Origin: Sphingomonas montana
GTDB lineage: Bacteria > Pseudomonadota > Alphaproteobacteria > Sphingomonadales > Sphingomonadaceae
DNA: 64,000 bases
Reading direction: 5' to 3'
Assembly: GCF_001956315.1 (NCBI RefSeq)
Contig: NZ_MOLY01000045.1
Span: forward strand, 1-64,000
The notes beneath the pieces were generated by a model, which was not told where the DNA came from, made no database searches, and saw only the letters and a list, made by a program, of their open reading frames with translations. Position 1 is the stretch's first letter. Each line of letters begins with the position of its first letter. This document shows positions 35,768-45,688 of this stretch, in pieces. The position numbers and the translations under genes were made by a program.

Positions 35768-37267
35768 TTACTGGTTGTTCTGCCGGTTCAGGAACCGCGG
35801 AATATCGAGTGGATCACGCCCGCGGGCCGGATCGGGCTCGTCATCGCCCGGTGCCTTGGCGGCACCGCGCGCGATGTTGGACATCCGTTCGAACAACGTC
35901 CCGCCGTCGCGGCCGGCACGCGGCGCGGGGGTGGACGGCGCGGTCTGACCGGCTTCGTTCAACCAGCGCCGGCTCGCGGCGATGTCGGCATCGGTCGGCT
36001 CGCCCGACACCGGCGGCAGGGGGTTGCCCGACACCGGCGGCGTCAGGATCGTCTCGCTACCCAGCAGCAGTTCCTCGTCGCTCGGTGCGCCCTGTGCGGC
36101 GGTGTCGCCGGATACGACCGGCGGCGTCGCACCCTGCCCCGCAGCGGCGCCATCGGACTGCGCCGTCGCTGCATCCTGCGACACGACAGGTGCAGGGGTC
36201 GCGGCCGGCATCGCTGCGGGGGTCTGGCCTTCGCTCCGCGCCGGTGCGCCACGCGCGGTGTTGAACGAGAATGCCTTGGCCGGCTCCGCCATCGTCGCCG
36301 GCTCCGCCTCGATGCCCGTCGCCACCACCGAAACGCGGATCTTGCCTTCCAGGTCGTTATTGAACGCGGACCCCCAGATGATGTTCGCGTCCGGGTCGAC
36401 CAGCTCGCGGATATGGTTCGCGGCCTCGTCGACCTCCATCAGGCGCATGTCCTCGCCGCCGGTGATCGACACGATGACGCCCTTGGCGCCCTTCATGCTC
36501 ACCCCGTCGAGCAGCGGGTTGGCGATCGCCTTCTCCGCCGCTTCGATCGCGCGATTGTCGCCGCTCGCCTCGCCGGTGCCCATCATCGCCTTGCCCATTT
36601 CGGACATGACGGAGCGGACGTCGGCGAAATCGAGGTTGATGAGGCCCGGCATCACCATCAGGTCGGTGATGCCGCGCACGCCCTGCTGGAGGACCTCGTC
36701 CGCCATCTGGAACGCTTCCTTGAACGTCGTGTTCGGGTTGGCGATCAGGAACAGGTTCTGGTTCGGGATGACGATCAGCGTATCGACATGCTTCTGCAGC
36801 TCCTCGATGCCGGCATCCGCCGCCTTCATCCGGCGATTGCCCTCGAAGCTGAACGGCTTGGTGACGACACCGACGGTCAGGATGCCACGGTCGCGCGCCG
36901 CCTTGGCAATCACCGGTGCCGCACCCGTACCCGTACCGCCGCCCATGCCAGCCGCGATGAAGCACATGTGCGCACCCTCGAGGCTCTTCTCGAGCTGCTC
37001 GATCGTTTCCTCGGCCGCCGCGCGGCCGATCTCCGGCCGCGACCCGGCACCCAGGCCCTGCGTGATCTTCAGGCCCAGCTGGATGCGGCGTTCCGCGGTC
37101 GAATGGTTCAGCGCCTGCGCGTCGGTGTTGGCGACGATGAAGTCCACGCCCTGCACGTCCGAACGGATCATGTTGGCGATCGCGTTGCCGCCCGCCCCGC
37201 CCACGCCGATCACGCTGATCCGCGGCTTCAGTTCGTCGACCTCGGGCCGCATGAATTCGATCGTCAT
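35768..37267 (-). CDS. ftsZ: Cell division GTPase FtsZ
   Basis: A 499-residue tubulin homologue that forms the cytokinetic ring. The GTP-binding tubulin signature is [13 protein letters not shown] near residue 110, preceded by [13 protein letters not shown]; the T7 synergy loop residues are in [11 protein letters not shown]. After the globular core (about 1-320) there is a long Pro/Ala-rich linker of about 155 residues, then the conserved C-terminal peptide DIPRFLNRQ, which binds FtsA and other partners. The linker length is typical for alphaproteobacteria. It is the last gene of the dcw cluster, 99 bases after ftsA. Confidence 0.98.
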   Translation of the reverse strand: MTIEFMRPEVDELKPRISVIGVGGAGGNAIANMIRSDVQGVDFIVANTDAQALNHSTAERRIQLGLKITQGLGAGSRPEIGRAAAEETIEQLEKSLEGAHMCFIAAGMGGGTGTGAAPVIAKAARDRGILTVGVVTKPFSFEGNRRMKAADAGIEELQKHVDTLIVIPNQNLFLIANPNTTFKEAFQMADEVLQQGVRGITDLMVMPGLINLDFADVRSVMSEMGKAMMGTGEASGDNRAIEAAEKAIANPLLDGVSMKGAKGVIVSITGGEDMRLMEVDEAANHIRELVDPDANIIWGSAFNNDLEGKIRVSVVATGIEAEPATMAEPAKAFSFNTARGAPARSEGQTPAAMPAATPAPVVSQDAATAQSDGAAAGQGATPPVVSGDTAAQGAPSDEELLLGSETILTPPVSGNPLPPVSGEPTDADIAASRRWLNEAGQTAPSTPAPRAGRDGGTLFERMSNIARGAAKAPGDDEPDPARGRDPLDIPRFLNRQNNQ

Positions 37268-37366
37268 CCGCTTCGACTCCTTTGCCCGCGCGCGCAGCGG
37301 GTACCTGACCTGACATGAGCCCTAACCGATTTCAGGGGCAGCACGCAAAATTAACGACAGCTATTT

Positions 37367-38629
37367 TCAGTAACCCGAACGGAATGCCGCGATCAGCCGT
37401 TGGACCATGTTGTTGGGCGATGTCCGGTGGACCATCTGGTGCGCCCCGGTTACCTGCCGCAGGTCGATCGGGTCGGACGCGGCGAACTGGATCAGCCCGG
37501 CCAGCGTGGCAAACGCCGGCCCGGAATGCGCGTCCGGCAAGCCCGCCAAACCGCGCGGCCGTCCCACGCGCACCGATCGGCCGAGCACGCCCTGCGCATA
37601 GTCGGCAATGCCCTTCAGTTCCGCACCCCCACCGGTCAGCACCACCTGACGTCCAACCGGTCCGTGGAAACCCAGTTCCTTCAACGCGCCGGCAATCGCG
37701 CCCATCCAATGTTCCATCCGCTGGCGAATGACGGTGATGAGCTGCGCCCGCGTGATCCGCTGCACGTCGCCCGCGCCCTCCTCCTCCGACATCGGCGCGA
37801 CGTCGATCATCTCGTGATTGTCGCGCGGGCTGGTGGTGGCCGACCCGTGGAAGCATTTCATCCGCTCCGCCTGCGTCCGGCGCGTGCCGAATGCGCTGGC
37901 GATATCGTCGGTGATATCCGCCGCCCCGATCGGGATCGACGACAGCCCGACGAGCAGCCCGCCGGCGAACAGCGACACGTTGGTCACCCCCGCCCCCATC
38001 TCGACCAGCGCCACACCCAGCTCGCGCTCCTCCTCCGACAGGCACGCCATGCCCGTCGCGATCGGCGCCGCCACGATCGACTTCACCGCCAGATGCGCCG
38101 ACCGTACGCACAGGTCCAGGTTCCGCACCGGCGACGGTTCCGCCGCCACTACATGGATGTCGACGCCCAGCCGGTCGGCATGCAGCCCCAGCGGCGTCTT
38201 CACCCCCTGCAACCCGTCCAGCGTATAAAGCGTCGGCTGCGCATGCAGCACCATGCGCCCGTCCGGGTCGATCGATCCGCGCCCCGCCGCCAGCAGGTCG
38301 TCGATGTCGCTCTGCTCGATCCGCTGCCCGCCGAGGTCCACCTCGACCGATGCGATATCGCTCACCAGCCCACCGGCCGAAAAACTCACCCACACCGTGT
38401 CGATGTTGGTCCCCGCGATCCGCTCGGCTTGCTCCACCGCCTCGCGGATCGCCGCCTCGGTCCGCTCCGCATCGGCGATATACCCGCGTCGGACTCCGCG
38501 GCTTTCGCGCTGTCCGGTGCCCAGCACCTGCACCTCGCCATCCTCGCGCACCTGCGCGATCAGCGCGCAGACCTTCGACGATCCGATATCCAGCGCCGTG
38601 ATCAATTGATCCCCGCGATATTGTGCCAT
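37367..38629 (-). CDS. ftsA: Cell division protein FtsA
   Basis: A 420-residue actin-like ATPase that tethers FtsZ to the membrane. The first nucleotide loop is ALDIGSSKVCALIAQV, the second region VEMGAGVTNVSLFAGG and the third LTGGGAELKGI. The last residues (MVQRLIAAFRSGY) form the amphipathic membrane-targeting helix. Start and length are standard. It follows ftsQ after a 113-base gap, one of the few breaks in the tightly packed dcw cluster, so an extra promoter for ftsA-ftsZ may lie there. Confidence 0.97.
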   Translation of the reverse strand: MAQYRGDQLITALDIGSSKVCALIAQVREDGEVQVLGTGQRESRGVRRGYIADAERTEAAIREAVEQAERIAGTNIDTVWVSFSAGGLVSDIASVEVDLGGQRIEQSDIDDLLAAGRGSIDPDGRMVLHAQPTLYTLDGLQGVKTPLGLHADRLGVDIHVVAAEPSPVRNLDLCVRSAHLAVKSIVAAPIATGMACLSEEERELGVALVEMGAGVTNVSLFAGGLLVGLSSIPIGAADITDDIASAFGTRRTQAERMKCFHGSATTSPRDNHEMIDVAPMSEEEGAGDVQRITRAQLITVIRQRMEHWMGAIAGALKELGFHGPVGRQVVLTGGGAELKGIADYAQGVLGRSVRVGRPRGLAGLPDAHSGPAFATLAGLIQFAASDPIDLRQVTGAHQMVHRTSPNNMVQRLIAAFRSGY

Positions 38630-38742
38630 GGCCTACCCCCGCCCCCCGTCCGACCACGCATCATGCGCCCGAACCCCGACTCGGCGCAACAGCCCGTTTC
38701 CGCGCGGTCCGGCGGTTCCGAAAGCCGGGTCGCGCATGCGGG

Positions 38743-39669
38743 TCATATGTTCTTGTCGGCCACCAGCGCCGTCTCGGTCACCTTGTGGCCGGGTTCGCGG
38801 CTCACGCGCACCACGAACCGATCCGGCATCCGCATGTCGAACCGCACGAACCCCTGGCCCAGCAGTCGCGCCCGCCCGTCCATCGCCGTGAACTTGCGCA
38901 ACGCCGCCATGGATGCCGCCTGCCCTTCCGGCAACGCCAGCGTCTCGCCCGACTGGAATCGCAGGTCCCAGCGCCGGTCGCCGATCCAGCTTGCGCCGGC
39001 CAGCATCGGCTTCAGCGCGGGCGCCGTCTCCATCAGCACGTTCAGGTTCGCCGCCTGGCGGTTCGCCCCCGGCCCGATCACGATCGGCAGGTTTTCCGGC
39101 ATCGCGGACAGGTCCACCGGCGCGATCACCACGCCCGCCCGGTCGATCAGCGCCAGTTTCTGCTTATGCTGCCAGATCGCCGCCGCCCGCCGCTCCACGA
39201 TATCGATGACCAGCGTATCAGGCAGCCGGCGCGAAACCCGCGCATCCGCGATCCATCCAAACCGCATCAATCGCGCGCGGATCGCCTCCAGGTCGACCAG
39301 CGGCATTGCACGCGACGTCTGATCGACGGCCACGTCATACACCGCCGCCCGGTCCGCCTGGTCGATGCCGACGATTTCGATGTTGCGCACCCGGAACCCG
39401 GCGACCCCCACCGCCTCGCCGATCTGCATCCCCACCATCTGCGGCACCCGCATCGCCAGCACGCCCGCGATCACGCCCACCGCCAGCACGATCGCGATCA
39501 GCCAGTTGCCGATCCGCTTGATCAGCGCCGCCGGCAGCGGAATCGTCGCGATCGCCTGCGCGATGGTCGACGGGCGCTTGGCCACCGCCCGCCGGCCGGT
39601 CGACCGCGTCACTGTCGGCCGCTTGCGCTGGGTCGATGTGCCGCGCCTGATCTTGGCCGGGCCGGTCAC
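38743..39669 (-). CDS. ftsQ: Cell division protein FtsQ
   Basis: A 308-residue bitopic membrane protein that links early and late divisome parts. A basic cytoplasmic tail (about 60 residues, RRGTSTQRKRP) precedes one membrane helix (NWLIAIVLAVGVIAGVLAM). The periplasmic POTRA domain follows (FRVRNIEIVGIDQ to RRLPDTLVIDIVER), then the FtsQ domain. The GTG at 39669 overlaps the ddl stop codon (GTGA), giving the start VTGPAKIRRG; no ATG fits. Confidence 0.93.
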   Translation of the reverse strand: MTGPAKIRRGTSTQRKRPTVTRSTGRRAVAKRPSTIAQAIATIPLPAALIKRIGNWLIAIVLAVGVIAGVLAMRVPQMVGMQIGEAVGVAGFRVRNIEIVGIDQADRAAVYDVAVDQTSRAMPLVDLEAIRARLMRFGWIADARVSRRLPDTLVIDIVERRAAAIWQHKQKLALIDRAGVVIAPVDLSAMPENLPIVIGPGANRQAANLNVLMETAPALKPMLAGASWIGDRRWDLRFQSGETLALPEGQAASMAALRKFTAMDGRARLLGQGFVRFDMRMPDRFVVRVSREPGHKVTETALVADKNI

Positions 39670-40649
39670 CCGCCCAAGCCCGGACTGGCTTCCGGATACG
39701 CTTCGTCCACGATCCGCTGCACCAGTTGGGCATAGCTCAGCCCGATGTGGCGCGCCTGTTCCGGCACCAGGCTCAGCGCCGTCATGCCCGGCTGGGTATT
39801 CACCTCCAGCAGGAACAGCCCCGCCTCGCCCTGTTCGTCGTCCCACCGGAAATCGGACCGCGACGTGCCGCGGCAACCCAGCACGTGATGCGCCTTCAGC
39901 GCCATCGCCATAGCACTCTCGGCGATCTCCGCCGGGATCTGCGCAGGGCAGATATGAACGGTCAGCCCGTCGGTATATTTGCTGTCGTAATCGTAGAAGC
40001 CGGACGCCGGCACCAGTTCCGTCACCGCCAGCGCCCGGTCACCCAGCACCGCCACGGTCAGCTCGCGCCCGCGGATGAACGGTTCGGCCAGCAGCGTCGC
40101 GAACTCCTGCCAGGGGCCCGCCACGTCGCGCCCGATCGGCGATCCGTAATTGCCCTCCGCTGTCACGATCGCGACGCCCACCGACGACCCTTCGTTCACC
40201 GGCTTCAGGACATAGGGCCGTGGCATCGGGTCGGCGGCATACAGGCTCTCCGACCCCACCATCATGCCGCCCGGCATGCGGATGCCGTGCGGCACCAGCG
40301 CATTCTTGGTCAGCTGCTTGTCGATCGCGATCACCGATGCGGCAAGCCCGCTATGCGTATAGCGCAGCCCCATCAGGTCGAGCATCCCCTGCACCGTCCC
40401 GTCCTCGCCCGGTACGCCGTGCAACGCGTTGAACACCACATCCGGTGCCGCCGCTGCCAGATCCGCCGCCAGCGCCGTCCGCCGCTCCACCGTCATGTCG
40501 ACCCGCGTCACGCGGTGCCCCAGCGACTCCAGCGCATCGGCGACCCCGTTTCCCGACTTCAGCGAAACCGCGCGCTCCGAAGACCATCCACCCATCAGCA
40601 CGGCGACATGCAGCGTGCGCGGAATAGGGCTGGCAGCAACTTCGATCAC
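39666..40649 (-). CDS. ddl: D-alanine--D-alanine ligase
   Basis: A 327-residue ATP-grasp enzyme that joins two D-alanines for the lipid II stem peptide. The N-terminal motif VLMGGWSSERAVSLKSG, the HGVPGEDG loop and the C-terminal metal-binding segment EVNTQPGMTALSLVPEQA are all present. It overlaps ftsQ by 4 bases. A 91-base gap to murB holds a family B palindrome, which may affect transcription between the two. Confidence 0.97.
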   Translation of the reverse strand: MIEVAASPIPRTLHVAVLMGGWSSERAVSLKSGNGVADALESLGHRVTRVDMTVERRTALAADLAAAAPDVVFNALHGVPGEDGTVQGMLDLMGLRYTHSGLAASVIAIDKQLTKNALVPHGIRMPGGMMVGSESLYAADPMPRPYVLKPVNEGSSVGVAIVTAEGNYGSPIGRDVAGPWQEFATLLAEPFIRGRELTVAVLGDRALAVTELVPASGFYDYDSKYTDGLTVHICPAQIPAEIAESAMAMALKAHHVLGCRGTSRSDFRWDDEQGEAGLFLLEVNTQPGMTALSLVPEQARHIGLSYAQLVQRIVDEAYPEASPGLGG

Positions 40650-40681
40650 GACAAACCCCCAGCAATATTTCGAGAAGTCTT

Positions 40682-40708
40682 AGCCCTCTCCCCAACGGGG
40701 AGAGGGCT
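40682..40708. repeat. Family B palindrome between murB and ddl
   Basis: A perfect 12-base stem (agccctctcccc with ggggagagggct) around an aac loop, followed by a purine-rich stretch to about 40720. It resembles the hairpin at 9260 and the insert in murD. It occupies the only sizeable gap between murB and ddl and may dampen or terminate read-through. Confidence 0.78.
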
Positions 40709-40740
40709 GGGAGAGGGGGAGCGGCTGGGGCAAACCGCGA

Positions 40741-41694
40741 TCATAAAGAACCCGCCGGACCATCACCCACGTCCGGATCACCCTGCGAACCAAGAGCAAC
40801 CCCGACCCGCTGGATCTCCCACTCCAGCATCACCCCCGAATGCGCCAGCACCCGTACCCGAACATCCTCGCCCAGCGCCTCGATATCCGCCGAAGACGCC
40901 GCGCCAAGGTTCAGCAGGAAATTACAATGCTTCTCCGAAACCTGCGCATCCCCACGCCGAAGCCCCCGGCATCCCGCCGCATCGACCAGAGCCCAGGCCT
41001 TGTGCCCCTCCGGGTTCTTGAACGTCGATCCACCGGTCCGCGACCGCAGCGGCTGCGACGCTTCGCGCTCCGCCGCGATCCGGTCCATTTCCGCGCCGAT
41101 CACCGCCGGGTCGCCCGGCGTGCCCGCGAATACCGCTTCCACCACGATCGCGCCGGCCGGCAGTTCGGAATGGCGATAGCGATAGCCCAGCCGCGCCGCA
41201 TCCCATGTCTCGATGCGCCCGTCGCGCAGCACGACCGTCACCGACACCAGAATATCGCTCGCATCGCGCCCATAAGCGCCCGCATTCATCCGCACCGCCC
41301 CGCCCACCGTGCCGGGAATCCCGCGCAGGAACTCCAGCCCCGCAACGCCCGCATCGCGCGCGGCACTCGCGACGGTGATCCCCATCGCCGCCCCGCCCGC
41401 GCGCACCCGACCGTCCTCGACCGCGACCTTCCCGAAACTCTTCGGCAACCGTACCACCACGCCCGCCACACCGCCGTCGCGCACGATCAGGTTCGATCCC
41501 ACCCCGATCGGCATCACCGGAACCGCCGGGTCGAGCGCCTTCAGATAGTCGGCCAGATCACCGACATCTGCCGGCCGCACCAGCAGCTCCGCCGGCCCAC
41601 CGGTCCGAAACCAGATGAAATCCGCCAGCGAAGCGCCTGCTTCCGCCCGCCCGCGCAACCCGATCGGGTTCGCACGCTCCGCCGCGCTCGTCAC
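40741..41694 (-). CDS. murB: UDP-N-acetylenolpyruvoylglucosamine reductase
   Basis: A 317-residue flavoenzyme that makes UDP-N-acetylmuramate with NADPH. FAD-binding motifs PIGVGSNLIVRDGG and FLRGIPGTVGGAVRMNAGAYG are present, with the catalytic Ser in GGSTFKNP and the substrate-binding end in EKHCNFLLN (type II-like MurB). The GTG at 41694 overlaps the stop of the 66-residue gene (GTGA) and starts [12 protein letters not shown]. The upstream open frame lies inside other genes and is rejected. Confidence 0.95.
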   Translation of the reverse strand: MTSAAERANPIGLRGRAEAGASLADFIWFRTGGPAELLVRPADVGDLADYLKALDPAVPVMPIGVGSNLIVRDGGVAGVVVRLPKSFGKVAVEDGRVRAGGAAMGITVASAARDAGVAGLEFLRGIPGTVGGAVRMNAGAYGRDASDILVSVTVVLRDGRIETWDAARLGYRYRHSELPAGAIVVEAVFAGTPGDPAVIGAEMDRIAAEREASQPLRSRTGGSTFKNPEGHKAWALVDAAGCRGLRRGDAQVSEKHCNFLLNLGAASSADIEALGEDVRVRVLAHSGVMLEWEIQRVGVALGSQGDPDVGDGPAGSL

Positions 41695-41891
41695 GTCTTC
41701 GGCGTCCACGCTTCTATCCACGCGGTCCACGCCTTCGCGCCCGCCATCCCGGCCTCGTGCGCCTTCGCCTGGAACGCGACCATGTCCTCCCCCGCCGCCA
41801 GTGCCCGCGCGACCACGTCCAGGTTGCGGCGCTGGAAACTCAGCACCTCCTGCTGGAACGCGACGAACGCCATGAACGGGTCCTGGCTCAT
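41691..41891 (-). CDS. 66-residue protein encoded between murC and murB
   Basis: A short gene, coupled at both ends by 4-base overlaps: its ATG lies in the murC stop and its stop in the murB GTG. The product ([16 protein letters not shown] start, ending EAWTPKT) is a soluble amphipathic helix without signal or membrane segment. Heptad-like hydrophobic spacing ([15 protein letters not shown]) suggests a helical hairpin or oligomer. I do not recognise the family; it is a small phasin-like protein at most by general appearance. Strict coupling inside an essential operon supports reality. Confidence 0.72.
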   Translation of the reverse strand: MSQDPFMAFVAFQQEVLSFQRRNLDVVARALAAGEDMVAFQAKAHEAGMAGAKAWTAWIEAWTPKT

Positions 41892-43312
41892 GCCGGCACG
41901 CGCGCGGCGACGATGCCGTCCGCCAGCCCGGCCGCCCACTTCGTGATGTCGCCCGCACCCAGGCAGACGACCATATCGCCCGCCTGCACCGTCTCGGCCA
42001 ACACCCGCGCCAGCGCGTCGGCATCCTCGACGACCTGCGCCGACCGGTGCCCGCGCAGCTTCAGCCCCGCGACCAGCGCAGCACTGTCCACACCCTCGAC
42101 CGGCGCCTCGCCCGCGGCATAGACCGGCGTCGCATAGACGATGTCGGCATCGTTGAATGCCGACTGGAAATCCTCCATCAGATTGCCCAGCCGCGAATAA
42201 CGATGCGGCTGCACCACCGCGATCACGCGCCCCTCCACACCCTCGCGCGCGGCGGCCAGCACCGCGCGGATCTCGACCGGGTGATGCCCGTAATCGTCGA
42301 TGATCGTCACGCTGCCGCCCTCGACCGGCACCTCGCCGACCTTGGTGAAACGCCGCTTCACGCCACCGAACTTCGAGAAGCCCGTCTGGATCACGTCGTC
42401 CGGCACGCCCAGTTCCAGCGCGACACCGACCGCGGCCAGCGCGTTCTGCACATTGTGCCGCCCCGGCATCGGCAGCTCGATCCCCTCGATCGACCGGCTC
42501 GAACCGTCGCGATGCCGCACGATCACTTCGAACCGGTTGCCACCGGGGATCGGCGTCACGTTCACGCCGCGCACGTCCGATTGAGCGGAGAACCCATAGG
42601 TCACCACCCGCCGGTCGCGGATCCGCGGCAGGATCGCCTGCACCTCCGGATGATCCAGGCACATCAGCGCTGCGCCATAGAACGGCACATTCTCGACGAA
42701 ATCGACGAACGCGCGCTTCACCGCATCGAAATCGCCATAATGGTCCAGATGTTCGGGATCGATGTTGGTCACGACCGCGATCGTCCCGTCGAGCCGCAGG
42801 AAGCTGCCGTCGCTCTCGTCGGCCTCCACCACCATCCAGTCGCTCGCCCCCAGCCGGGCATTGGAACCGTAGCTGTTGATGATCCCGCCATTGATGACGG
42901 TCGGGTCCACCCCGCCGGCATCCAGCAACGCCGCCACCATCGACGTCGTCGTGGTCTTGCCGTGCGTACCCGCCACCGCGACCGTCGACTTCAGCCGCAT
43001 CAGTTCCGCCAGCATCTCGGCGCGCCGCACCACCGGCACGCGCGTTTCATAGGCCAGCTCGACCTCCGGATTCCCGCGCTTGATCGCGGTCGACGTCACC
43101 ACCACCGCCGCGTCGCCCAGATTTTCGGCACGATGCCCGATATGCACGACGATGCCGCGATCACGCAGCCCCTGGATGACATAGCCTTCGGCCACGTCGG
43201 ACCCCTGCACCTTGTACCCCAGATTGTGCATCACCTCGGCAATGCCGGACATGCCGATTCCGCCGATCCCGATGAAATGGATCGTGCCGATGTCGGTGGC
43301 GACACCCTTCAT
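41888..43312 (-). CDS. murC: UDP-N-acetylmuramate--L-alanine ligase
   Basis: A 474-residue Mur ligase that adds L-alanine, the first stem residue, to UDP-MurNAc. The UDP-binding start is [17 protein letters not shown], the ATP loop [13 protein letters not shown], and the substrate region YGSNARLG and [10 protein letters not shown] match MurC. The ATG at 43312 overlaps the murG stop (ATGA). A longer frame upstream lies inside murG and is rejected. Confidence 0.97.
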   Translation of the reverse strand: MKGVATDIGTIHFIGIGGIGMSGIAEVMHNLGYKVQGSDVAEGYVIQGLRDRGIVVHIGHRAENLGDAAVVVTSTAIKRGNPEVELAYETRVPVVRRAEMLAELMRLKSTVAVAGTHGKTTTTSMVAALLDAGGVDPTVINGGIINSYGSNARLGASDWMVVEADESDGSFLRLDGTIAVVTNIDPEHLDHYGDFDAVKRAFVDFVENVPFYGAALMCLDHPEVQAILPRIRDRRVVTYGFSAQSDVRGVNVTPIPGGNRFEVIVRHRDGSSRSIEGIELPMPGRHNVQNALAAVGVALELGVPDDVIQTGFSKFGGVKRRFTKVGEVPVEGGSVTIIDDYGHHPVEIRAVLAAAREGVEGRVIAVVQPHRYSRLGNLMEDFQSAFNDADIVYATPVYAAGEAPVEGVDSAALVAGLKLRGHRSAQVVEDADALARVLAETVQAGDMVVCLGAGDITKWAAGLADGIVAARVPA

Positions 43313-44460
43313 GCATAGGCTCCGTCGGTCTGTGTCATGGTCGTCTCGTTTTTTCCCGGGTGCGTCGCCGCCCGGCCGCCCAGTCGTTCGACCAGGTCGG
43401 CCAGGTCGCGGACCGCATCGGGCCGCCCGCATCCCCTTGCCCGCTTGGCCGCATTCTCCAGCGCACCGGGTTCCAGCGCCAGCTTCTGCATCTGCTTGGC
43501 CAGCTCCACCGGCGTGAACTGCGTCTGGCGGATCGATCGCGCCGCACCCGCCGCCACCATCTCGCCGACGTTCACGCTCTGATGGTCGTCGGTCGCCCCC
43601 GGCAACGGCACCAGGATCGCCGGCCGCCCCGCCTCGGTCAGTTCCGCGATCGTCGATGCGCCCGCCCGCGCGATCACCAGATGCGACCATGCCAGCCGCT
43701 CGGGCAGGTCGGGCAGGTACGTCGCCAGATCCGCGGGGATCCCAAGCTCGGCATATTTCGCGCGCACCGCGTCGATATCCTCGGGTCGGCATTGCTGCGT
43801 CACCTGCAACCGCCGCCGGAGCGCCACCGGCAACAGGCCCAGCCCGTCCGGCACCACTTCGCTCAGGATGCTCGCACCCTGGCTGCCGCCGGTCACCAGC
43901 ACGCGGAACACGCCGTCCGTATCCAGCACCGGGAACGGTTCGTGCCGCAACGCCGCGACCTCCGCCCGCACCGGATTGCCGACCAGCGTCACCTTGTCGG
44001 CATAGCGTGGTTGCAACCGCTGCACATCGGGATAGCTTGTCGCGATCGCCGTTACCTTGCGCGCCAGCAACCGATTGACGCGCCCCAGCACGGCATTCTG
44101 TTCATGCACCGCCGCCGGAATGCGCGCCTTGAACGCCGCCAGCACAGCCGGGAGCGCGGGATAGCCGCCGAACCCCACCACCGCGTCCGGCCGCGCCTTG
44201 GCATAGATCGCCTGCGCCATCGCGCGGCCCGCGCGAATGTCGCGCCACGCCTTCAACCAGCCGATTGGCCCGCCGCTCAGCCGCCCTGCAGGCAACAGAT
44301 GCGTCTCCACGCCCTGGAACAGCCCTGGTATCCGCGCGCCGCGCGCGTCGGTGACCAGTGCCACGCTGTGCCCGCGCGCGATCAGTTCGGCCGCCAGCGC
44401 ATGCGCCGGCACCATGTGGCCGCCGGTCCCGCCCGCCGCCAAGACATAATGCCGTTTCAT
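43309..44460 (-). CDS. murG: UDP-GlcNAc--lipid I transferase MurG
   Basis: A 383-residue peripheral membrane glycosyltransferase that makes lipid II. The N-terminal glycine loop [17 protein letters not shown], the second loop [13 protein letters not shown] and the UDP-GlcNAc site [24 protein letters not shown] are clear. I chose the ATG at 44460 ([11 protein letters not shown]); a GTG six bases upstream is possible. It lies 16 bases after ftsW. Confidence 0.96.
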   Translation of the reverse strand: MKRHYVLAAGGTGGHMVPAHALAAELIARGHSVALVTDARGARIPGLFQGVETHLLPAGRLSGGPIGWLKAWRDIRAGRAMAQAIYAKARPDAVVGFGGYPALPAVLAAFKARIPAAVHEQNAVLGRVNRLLARKVTAIATSYPDVQRLQPRYADKVTLVGNPVRAEVAALRHEPFPVLDTDGVFRVLVTGGSQGASILSEVVPDGLGLLPVALRRRLQVTQQCRPEDIDAVRAKYAELGIPADLATYLPDLPERLAWSHLVIARAGASTIAELTEAGRPAILVPLPGATDDHQSVNVGEMVAAGAARSIRQTQFTPVELAKQMQKLALEPGALENAAKRARGCGRPDAVRDLADLVERLGGRAATHPGKNETTMTQTDGAYA

Positions 44461-44476
44461 GCTCACGCTCTGTCCC

Positions 44477-45688
44477 TCATCGCCCGCCGCTCCATTTCAC
44501 CACATAGGGCGAACGGTGCAGATACGGGTTCCGCCGGGTGAACGCCAGCAGCAGCCCGAACCCGATCGACAGTGCCACCATGGACGACCCGCCATAGCTG
44601 ATGAACGGCAGCGTCATGCCCTTGGACGGCACGATCTGCACGTTGACCGCCATGTTGATCAGCGCCTGCATCCCGAACTGCACCGCCAGCCCCGCCGACG
44701 CTAGCAGCAGGAACTCGTCCTCCTCGTCCAGCAGCTTCACGAACACCCGCACCACGATCGTCAGATACACCAGTGCGATCGCGAGACACGCGATCAGCCC
44801 GAATTCCTCGCCGATGACGGAGAAGATATAGTCGGTATGCGGCTCGGGCAGCCGGAACTTCATCGTGCCGCCGCCCGGCCCGGTGCCGATCAGCCCGCCG
44901 TTCACCAGCGTGTTGTGCGCGCTGACCGTCTGGTAATTGTCGCCGTCGCCGGTGATGAACTTGTTGATGCGGTCATGCGCCACCGAATAGAACAGATACG
45001 CCGACACGACCCCGCCCAGCCCCAGCGCACCGAGCGCATACAGATACCGCATCGCGATCCCGCTCAGCATCAGCAACGCGACCCAGATCGACAGGAAGAT
45101 CACCGTCTGCCCGAAATCGGGCTGCTTCATCAGCAGCAGCGCGATCCCCCCGGTCAGCAGCCCGGACAGCGGCACGACCGGCAACGTCCGGTCCTGCGCC
45201 TTCAACGACAACAGCCACGCCAGCGCCACGACATAGAGGGGCTTCAGGAATTCGGACGGCTGGAACTGCATGAACCCGACGCCGATCCAGCGCGACGCGC
45301 CGTTCACCTCCATCCCGATCAGCGGCACCGCCGCCAGCAGGAGCGAGAAGAACGCCGCCCCGCCGATCGCCAGCCGCCGCGCGACCTCCTTGGGCAGCAT
45401 CGACACCATCAGCATCACCGGCAGCCCCAGCGCCAGCCAGACGAGCTGCCGATAGAGATAGTAGAGCGGCGGAAACGTCGTCGTGCCGCCGGAATAGCGT
45501 ACCGCCGCCGCGGGCGACGCCGCCGCGACCGCCACGATCCCGACGCCGACCAGCACCGCGACCAGCAGCAGCAGGACGCGGTCGATCTCCCAGAACCAGG
45601 TGCCCAGCGGACTGCGGTCGCCGCGCCCGAACCGCTGCACCTTGGTTATGCGCTTGCGCTTCTGCGCTTCTGCCGCGAACACGTTCAT
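44477..45688 (-). CDS. ftsW: Lipid II glycan polymerase FtsW
   Basis: A 403-residue SEDS protein that polymerises lipid II at the septum together with FtsI. It has about ten membrane helices; family landmarks include VPLIGMEVNGASRWIGVG (periplasmic loop region), FQPSEFLKPLYVVALAW, KQPDFGQTVIFLSIW and FISYGGSSMVALSIGFGLLLA. A basic N-terminal tail (AQKRKRITK) is cytoplasmic. It overlaps murD by 4 bases. Confidence 0.96.
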   Translation of the reverse strand: MNVFAAEAQKRKRITKVQRFGRGDRSPLGTWFWEIDRVLLLLVAVLVGVGIVAVAAASPAAAVRYSGGTTTFPPLYYLYRQLVWLALGLPVMLMVSMLPKEVARRLAIGGAAFFSLLLAAVPLIGMEVNGASRWIGVGFMQFQPSEFLKPLYVVALAWLLSLKAQDRTLPVVPLSGLLTGGIALLLMKQPDFGQTVIFLSIWVALLMLSGIAMRYLYALGALGLGGVVSAYLFYSVAHDRINKFITGDGDNYQTVSAHNTLVNGGLIGTGPGGGTMKFRLPEPHTDYIFSVIGEEFGLIACLAIALVYLTIVVRVFVKLLDEEDEFLLLASAGLAVQFGMQALINMAVNVQIVPSKGMTLPFISYGGSSMVALSIGFGLLLAFTRRNPYLHRSPYVVKWSGGR

